The position numbers and the translations under genes were made by a program. Positions 58,918-64,000 of a stretch of DNA of 64,000 bases are shown in pieces. Location of the stretch: contig NZ_JAHKQN010000036.1 in NCBI RefSeq assembly GCF_018861125.1, positions 1 to 64,000 of the forward strand, written 5' to 3'. The first letter of the stretch is position 1, and every line of letters begins with the position of its first letter. The notes below the pieces were generated by a model. The model was not told where the DNA came from. It saw only the letters and a program-made list of their open reading frames with translations, and made no database searches. The stretch comes from Cellulophaga baltica. Lineage in GTDB: Bacteria; Bacteroidota; Bacteroidia; Flavobacteriales; Flavobacteriaceae.

Positions 58918-61332
58918 ATGGCTAAAATAAAACATAATAATTTTTTAGATACTGTTGATGAGGTATTCAGTGCAGCAAAACGTCACGGAATATTGCATTT
59001 GTATGCAGAAGATGATTTCTTCAACGGGAGAAAAATAAAAGTAAATCAAAAAAAATTGTACCACTTCGGAACTACTGGTTACCTTGGGTTGGAACAAGAT
59101 AAGCGATTAAAGAAAGCTGCTATAGAAGCTATCTTAAAGTATGGAACACAATTTCCGCTGTCTAAAACGTATATATCAAACCCGTTGTATAAAACCTTGG
59201 AAGCCCAGCTAGTTCAAATGTATGATAAAACCCCTATTATTATTACGAAGAATAGTACACTAGGGCATATGGGGGTAATTCCGAGTATTGTGGAAGATGG
59301 TGATGCTATTATTTTAGATCATCAAGTACATTGGAGCGTTCAAAATGCAGCACGTATTTTGAAAACAAGAAGTATTCCTGTTGAAATGATTCGACATAAT
59401 CACCTACAAATGCTAGAGGACAAGGTTAAAACTTTAGCCTCTAAATACAAACGAATTTGGTACTGTGCAGATGGCGTATACTCCATGTACGGAGATGTGT
59501 CACCAGTAAAAGAATTGCTTCTGTTGAGCACAAAATACCCAGCATTACATCTTTATTTTGATGATGTCCATGGGATGAGTTGGTCTGGAAAAAATGGGAC
59601 AGGTTTTGTTATGAACCAATTGAAAGACTTGCCCGAACATGTGTTGGTTTTTGGAACCTTGAGTAAAACCTTTGGAGCTAGCGGTGCTGTATTAGTGTGT
59701 TCAAACAAAAAAAGATATGCTAAAATCAAGAATTTTGGAGGCCCTTTAACTTTTTCTGCACAACTAGAACCTGCTTCAGTGGCCGCAGCTATTGCTTCCG
59801 CAACTATTCATTTATCTTCTGAAATCTATGACCTTCAAACAGATTTACAGGAACGTATTACTTATTTTAATGACTTGTTGGCAGCGACTGATTTACCTTT
59901 AATAGAACGAAATCATTCCCCCGTATTTTATTTGGGTACAGGGATGCCTGTTACAGGATACAATTTTGTGAACCGATTGATGAATGAAGGTTTTTTTGTG
60001 AATTTGGGTATATTTCCAGCGGTACCTGTCAAAAATACAGGGGTTCGAATTACCATTTCCAGGCATAATAAAAAAGCTGAAATCAAAAAGCTAGTAGAGG
60101 CAATGAGCTTTCATTACCCCAAGGCTTTAAAAGAAACCTCCACAAGCCTTGCTAAAGTGCATCGAGCGTTTAACTTGCCAGAAATTAAGGAAAGCCAAGT
60201 GACAGCTTCTCCATCTTCAGTAGTGGCCGATTACCATACGACTATTCTAGATATTCCTAAAGACGAATGGAATATGTTACATGGAGATCATGGAGTATTT
60301 GATTGGGATGGATTACTTTTTTTGGAAGAGACTTTTAAGGGGAACAAAGCGTTAGAACATAATTGGAAATTTCATTATTTCATTCTTCGAGACCTGAATC
60401 AAAGCCCAATACTGGCTACATTTTTTACTTATTCCCTTTGGAAGGACGATATGTTAGCTTCTGAGGCAGTATCTAAAAAAATAGAAGAAAGGCGTAAAAA
60501 AGATCATTATTACCTTACGTCATATGTTCTAAGTATGGGTTCTTCCTTTACCGAAGGGCAACATTGTTATGTAGATAAAACCAATGGTTTATGGCCGTTG
60601 GCTTGGAAAGAACTATTGAAACTTGTGGAAGCGCTTGGTTCCAAGTTGGAGGCGAAAATAATTGTATTGAGAGATTTTGAATTCGATAAAGCTACAAATG
60701 TCTTATTCCATGAACAGGGCTTTATTAAAGTGACTATGCCGGATTCTTGTGTGATTACGAACTTCAGATGGGAAAATAGTGAATCCTATGTTCAAAAGTT
60801 ATCACGAAGGTCAAGAAAACATTTTTATAAAGATATTCAGCCTTATGAAAAGTGTTTTACAATTAAAACAGTAACCTATCCAGATGACAGACAATTGGCA
60901 TGCTTTTATGAGCTCTATAACAATGTTGCTGTCCGAAATACGGCTTTGAATTTATTTTTATTACCACAAAAAATAGTAAAGAATATGGCAGCGCATGCAA
61001 ATTGGGAATTCTTAACGCTTTATTTGAATCCCGAAGTGACAGATGTTCATCATGTGGACCCTGTAGGAGTTATGTTTTGTTACAAAAATAAAGGAAAAAT
61101 TTATGTTCCTGCATTCATAGGAATGGATTATCACTATGCAAATGCGTTCCAAATTTATAGGCAATTATTATTTCAAACACTGAAAAGAGCAGGGGATTTG
61201 GGAAGTCCAAGTATTGAATTTGGTATAAGTGCTTCTTTTGAAAAAAGAAAGTTAGGTGCCCTCGTCATTCCCAAGATTGCTTACGTCCAAGCTGCGGATA
61301 ACTTTCCGATGGAATTGATAGGAACTTTATAA
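58918..61332 (+). CDS. PLP-dependent acyltransferase/aminotransferase fused to a GNAT-like domain
   Basis: 804 residues, about twice the usual size. The N-terminal half (1-410) is an alpha-oxoamine synthase-type fold: HFGTTGYLGLEQD, THSP-like region replaced by ITKNSTLGHMG, LYFDDVHGMSWSG (PLP Asp and His) and FGTLSKTFGASGAV (PLP Lys). The C-terminal half (about 430-800) resembles GNAT-type or FemX-like acyltransferases (NFRWENSESYVQKLSRRSRKHFYKDI...GVMFCYKNKGKIYVPAFIGMDY). The pairing suggests one enzyme makes an amino-ketone or lipid and the other acylates it. It is followed by an RteC-domain gene. Confidence 0.75.
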   Translation: MAKIKHNNFLDTVDEVFSAAKRHGILHLYAEDDFFNGRKIKVNQKKLYHFGTTGYLGLEQDKRLKKAAIEAILKYGTQFPLSKTYISNPLYKTLEAQLVQMYDKTPIIITKNSTLGHMGVIPSIVEDGDAIILDHQVHWSVQNAARILKTRSIPVEMIRHNHLQMLEDKVKTLASKYKRIWYCADGVYSMYGDVSPVKELLLLSTKYPALHLYFDDVHGMSWSGKNGTGFVMNQLKDLPEHVLVFGTLSKTFGASGAVLVCSNKKRYAKIKNFGGPLTFSAQLEPASVAAAIASATIHLSSEIYDLQTDLQERITYFNDLLAATDLPLIERNHSPVFYLGTGMPVTGYNFVNRLMNEGFFVNLGIFPAVPVKNTGVRITISRHNKKAEIKKLVEAMSFHYPKALKETSTSLAKVHRAFNLPEIKESQVTASPSSVVADYHTTILDIPKDEWNMLHGDHGVFDWDGLLFLEETFKGNKALEHNWKFHYFILRDLNQSPILATFFTYSLWKDDMLASEAVSKKIEERRKKDHYYLTSYVLSMGSSFTEGQHCYVDKTNGLWPLAWKELLKLVEALGSKLEAKIIVLRDFEFDKATNVLFHEQGFIKVTMPDSCVITNFRWENSESYVQKLSRRSRKHFYKDIQPYEKCFTIKTVTYPDDRQLACFYELYNNVAVRNTALNLFLLPQKIVKNMAAHANWEFLTLYLNPEVTDVHHVDPVGVMFCYKNKGKIYVPAFIGMDYHYANAFQIYRQLLFQTLKRAGDLGSPSIEFGISASFEKRKLGALVIPKIAYVQAADNFPMELIGTL

Positions 61333-61443
61333 GTAAAACATCTATTAAAAATAGTAGCAGGATTTAAAAAAGAAATGTGAAGTAATTGCAAACTTGAACT
61401 TCTTATTTCTATTGAACTCTATATTGATATAAAGAAGTATGCC

Positions 61444-62286
61444 ATGTTTGAAAATGAGATGTTTGAATTTAATAGAAAGCTGAAAAAGATTCAAGCTGTA
61501 GATAAAATCGGTTTGGAAAACGCCAATGAAGGCATACACTTATGCAATAACACTTTATACCTTCTTAGAAACAACCTAAAAGAGGATTCCTTTAATTCAG
61601 AAGAGAGTGAAATTCATTTTTTCAAGGAAATAAAAGTACAACCATTGAGCTATCTTATTTATTTTAATGAAATTAGGTCTTGTGAATTGATGCTTCCTAA
61701 AATTGGACTTGAATACCAACTCTCATTTTTGAAAAAGAAAATTAGACAAATCAACAAGTTTTTTAGTAGAAATTGGGATTTTGTACATTATATGGAACAA
61801 AAACTTACCTACATGGATCGGTTGTATTTTGTACGTAAAAATTCTGTTTTTCCAACCTATTCTCTTCCAGAAACCTTATACTTAGATCCCAATTTCTTTA
61901 CTTCTCATGACATGCTGTGGGCTCGTATAAATGGTATGAATTCATTTATTAATTATTTGCAAAGTTTGATTCAGCAATTGAATCTTCAAAGACATACCGC
62001 AATGAATTTTGGTAAGCCTAAGAAAGCCCTGGTTTGGAGTGCTTCTAAAACAGCACTAACAGAATTAATATACGCCTTGTATTCCTGCTCTGTCGTAAAT
62101 GATGGGAAGGAAGATATTAAAAGTATAGCAGCGGCCTTTGAAGAGTTGTTTAATATTCGATTGGATAATATCTATAAAACCTATTCCGAAATTAAAACAA
62201 GGAAAGATAGTAAAGCACGATTTTTAGAAGAACTTATATTTCGCTTTAATCAAAAAGTTTATGACGATGATGAATTTAAATATTAG
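61444..62286 (+). CDS. RteC-domain protein
   Basis: 280 residues, helical. It contains FFKEIKVQPLSYLIYFNEIRSCELMLP, then the long tail with KKALVWSASKTALTELIYALYSCSVVNDGKEDIKSIAAAFEELFNIRLDNIYKTYSEIKTRKDSKARFLEEL, the signature of RteC proteins. In CTnDOT, RteC activates excision genes. Here it stands apart from recognised excision genes and beside the PLP fusion, 110 bases downstream of it. Function in transfer control is likely from the family, but it may instead regulate cargo. Confidence 0.8.
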   Translation: MFENEMFEFNRKLKKIQAVDKIGLENANEGIHLCNNTLYLLRNNLKEDSFNSEESEIHFFKEIKVQPLSYLIYFNEIRSCELMLPKIGLEYQLSFLKKKIRQINKFFSRNWDFVHYMEQKLTYMDRLYFVRKNSVFPTYSLPETLYLDPNFFTSHDMLWARINGMNSFINYLQSLIQQLNLQRHTAMNFGKPKKALVWSASKTALTELIYALYSCSVVNDGKEDIKSIAAAFEELFNIRLDNIYKTYSEIKTRKDSKARFLEELIFRFNQKVYDDDEFKY

Positions 62287-62517
62287 ACGTAAATCGATTC
62301 AAATAAGAAAAACCTAAGTATGATCTCTACCTAAATCTTGACGTAGCGAATCACCCGAATGAAATGGGCTATTCTTGTTTTAATGTACAATCGAAAGATG
62401 TGGTTTTTTGACCTCAAGTTTAGTTTTAAGGACGTCCATATCTTCACCGATTTTTTGTTCTATAACTTTTGCATAGATCTTTCAGTTCTATAAGAAAAGA
62501 ATTAAGATGTTTTTTAA
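62287..62517. other. Gap with a possible gene remnant
   Basis: 231 bases. On the minus strand near 62480-62390 one frame reads YAKVIEQKIGEDMDVLKTKLEVKKPHLSIVH before a stop, which looks like the C-terminus of a lost gene. No start or family can be assigned. Confidence 0.3.
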
Positions 62518-63003
62518 CTAAAAGCTTTTTAAATTAATTTGATAGCGTGAACTTCTTCCGCCACCAATCGGAATATAAATATTTTGTTCAACCAAGTTTT
62601 GTAAATCTCTTGTTGCAGTAGCTTTTGATGTTCCTGTTATTCCTATGTATTTTGTTGCATTCATTCCACCTTCAAACCCATCAGGACCTTCTTCTAACAT
62701 TCTTCGAATAATTTTTAATTGGCGTTCATTGATTGCCTTCTCATAATGGTCAAACAGTTTGGCTTTTTTTAAGGTGAATTCAATTTCTTTCTCTGTCTGA
62801 ATTTGAGCTTTTAAAACAGTTTATCCAAGGTGTAATTTCATTAGAACGCTGTGCTGATTGTAATGCATTATAATATGCTTTCTTATCTTGTTCAATAGTT
62901 CTTGATAAGCTTAATAATATTGGTCTCTGGAAGTTTTGTGATAATGCTTTTTCGGAAATCGCCCTACCAATTCTTCCGTTGCCAATTGTACTTCATGAGC
63001 CGA
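62518..63003 (-). pseudogene. Truncated and frameshifted Fic-family protein gene
   Basis: On the minus strand the sequence from about 62985 reads IGNGRIGRAISEKALSQNFQRPILLSLSRTIEQDKKAYYNALQSAQRSNEITPWINCF. It then shifts by one base to KAQIQTEKEIEFTLKKAKLFDHYEKAINERQLKIIRRMLEEG and ends with a winged-helix tail (ITGTSKATATRDLQNLVEQNIYIPIGGGRSSRYQINLKSF). GNGRIGR is the core of the Fic motif HPFxxGNGR. The His side and the N-terminal two-thirds are missing. Fic proteins AMPylate targets; this copy is dead. Confidence 0.75.
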
Positions 63004-63176
63004 TTAATTGTAATATTCAGCTCAAATATGAATATTAATTGAGCTAATTAAAAGGGTTATTCGACTCAAATTGATTAGAAAGCTTTTTTTCTGTTTAGAA
63101 AGTTGTTCTTGTATTATGGATTCACGTAATGTTAATGACTTCTTTTTATCTATTTTTAAGGCTTAAATAAAAGAGC

Positions 63177-63989
63177 ATGCTAAAAAAAATACTCCTTATA
63201 TTTCTTATTTTCATCGCCTTTGAGGGACTTTCACAGAATGATAAAATAAGTTTGATGTCATGGAATATTAGAGATTTTGGACAAACAAAAAGTAGTGAGG
63301 AATTAGATATAATCGCTGAGATTCTTCATAAGGTGGATATTATTGCAATACAAGAAGTTGTCTCAGGTTATGGTGGGGCGCAAGCAGTTGCAAAATTGAC
63401 AGCGATATTAAATAGAAAAGGAAATAAGTGGGATTATGTGATTAGTAATCCTACTAACAGTTCAAAGTATGCAACAGAGCGATATGCGTTTGTCTGGAAA
63501 ACAAAGCTTATTAAAATAAAAAATAGAGGTAGATTAATAAAAGAGCTAGATTCTCTAATAGATAGAGAACCTTTTTTATTAGATTTTTATATGGGTAAAA
63601 AGAAATTTACCGTACTTAATTTTCACTCAAAACCCTTTGATAAAGACCCTGAAAGTGAAATAAAAGCACTAACAGAATATGTTAAATACTCTTCGAATTC
63701 TTCAATACTGATTGCTGGAGATTTTAACATAGATCAGAGTAAAGCTGTTTTTAACGACTTAAAAAAAAGTGGTTTCAAAGCTGCGGTATCAAACAAGAAA
63801 ACAACTCTAAAGAGAACTTGTGGCCAGAGTGAGTATCTAAACCATGCCATTGACAATATTTTTTATTCTCAAGAGATAACTAAACTAGCAAGTAAAGTTA
63901 TAGATTTTGTAAGAGTTTGTGAAAATCTCGATAAAGCAAGAAAGCTATCGGACCATTTGCCTGTTTATTTTGAATTTATTTTGAAATAA
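63177..63989 (+). CDS. Secreted endonuclease/exonuclease/phosphatase-family protein
   Basis: 270 residues. A signal peptide (KKILLIFLIFIAFEGLSQ) is followed by the EEP fold: SLMSWNIRDFGQ (Asn), VDIIAIQEVVSG (Glu), LNFHSKPF, LIAGDFNIDQ (Asp and Asn) and SDHLPVYFEF (Asp-His). All catalytic residues of DNase I-type enzymes are present. It should cut nucleic acid or phosphoesters outside the cytoplasm, possibly for phosphate or nucleotide scavenging. It stands alone, divergent from the Fic remnant, and its stop is near the window end. Confidence 0.85.
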   Translation: MLKKILLIFLIFIAFEGLSQNDKISLMSWNIRDFGQTKSSEELDIIAEILHKVDIIAIQEVVSGYGGAQAVAKLTAILNRKGNKWDYVISNPTNSSKYATERYAFVWKTKLIKIKNRGRLIKELDSLIDREPFLLDFYMGKKKFTVLNFHSKPFDKDPESEIKALTEYVKYSSNSSILIAGDFNIDQSKAVFNDLKKSGFKAAVSNKKTTLKRTCGQSEYLNHAIDNIFYSQEITKLASKVIDFVRVCENLDKARKLSDHLPVYFEFILK

Positions 63990-64000
63990 GGTAGTCAAGA

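Noticed and set aside
1-64000. tRNA, rRNA or an element attachment site in a tRNA gene
   Set aside because: No cloverleaf-like or rRNA-like sequence was recognised by eye; a covariance search would be needed to be sure.

Overview
The window looks like part of a flavobacterium-type Bacteroidota chromosome. It is AT-rich. At two sites it shows the Bacteroidota promoter pattern (TTTG, about 20 bases, TAnnTTTG). It carries SusC/SusD genes, the Bacteroidetes tra gene set (TraE-F-G-I-J-K-M-N), BfmA/MobB/MobC mobilisation genes and an RteC-domain gene. Nearly all of it reads as accessory, mobile DNA. No rRNA, tRNA or CRISPR array was seen.

Region 1 (1-9.7 kb) is an integron-like gene-cassette array. 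Seven long, imperfectly palindromic sites (133-200 bp) separate small, mostly minus-strand genes. Each cassette opens with a GTT-type core and closes with its own inverted copy (GTTAGGTGC/GCACCTAAC, GTTGTACAC/GTGTACAAC, GTTCTACAC/GTGTAGAAC). The outer arms of the sites differ in sequence but stay complementary, as in attC sites. At the head of the array is a tyrosine recombinase gene, transcribed into the cassettes. It lacks the insertion typical of IntI and carries an A8-tract frameshift. A perfect 12-bp hairpin lies between its stop codon and the first cassette. At the other end, an IS110-family element replaces an attC immediately beside a core site. Cargo includes a HIRAN-like protein, an FMN reductase, a lipoprotein, an SDR/TetR pair with its own promoters, an Mrr-like nuclease and hypothetical proteins.

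Region 2 (9.9-19.5 kb) holds a hairpin-rich non-coding stretch, decayed genes (ssb and others), an oriT-like palindromic region and intact bfmA-mobB-mobC. An SDR/AraC pair follows, bracketed by mobC and a fragment of a second mobC, and then hipB/hipA.

Region 3 (19.7-27.3 kb) is metabolic cargo: two AraC regulators, three SDR oxidoreductases, a DUF1097 membrane protein, an NTF2-like lipoprotein, an MFS exporter and a methionine aminopeptidase.

Region 4 (27.6-48.6 kb) is the conjugative core: traE-F-G-I-J-K-M-N on the minus strand with a divergent peptidoglycan amidase. A six-gene defence block follows, Gabija (gajA-gajB) leading directly into Wadjet (jetA-jetB-jetC-jetD). A replication module comes next (DnaC-like ATPase, a Rep-like protein containing four 33-bp repeats, an excisionase-like HTH and an XRE protein). 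A partial duplicate of the DnaC-like gene marks the defence-island junction.

Region 5 (48.7-62.3 kb) starts with a strongly structured hairpin element. It continues with susC, susD and a redoxin-like gene on the plus strand, facing a small Cys-containing secreted protein (DUF6520-type), a predicted secreted or anchored protein, a MauE-type membrane protein and a PAS/AraC regulator. A PLP-transferase/GNAT-like fusion and an RteC-domain gene close the block. Region 6 (62.5-64 kb) has a broken Fic gene and a secreted endonuclease/exonuclease/phosphatase-family protein.

Calls rest on motif and family recognition by eye. No database search or folding program was run.
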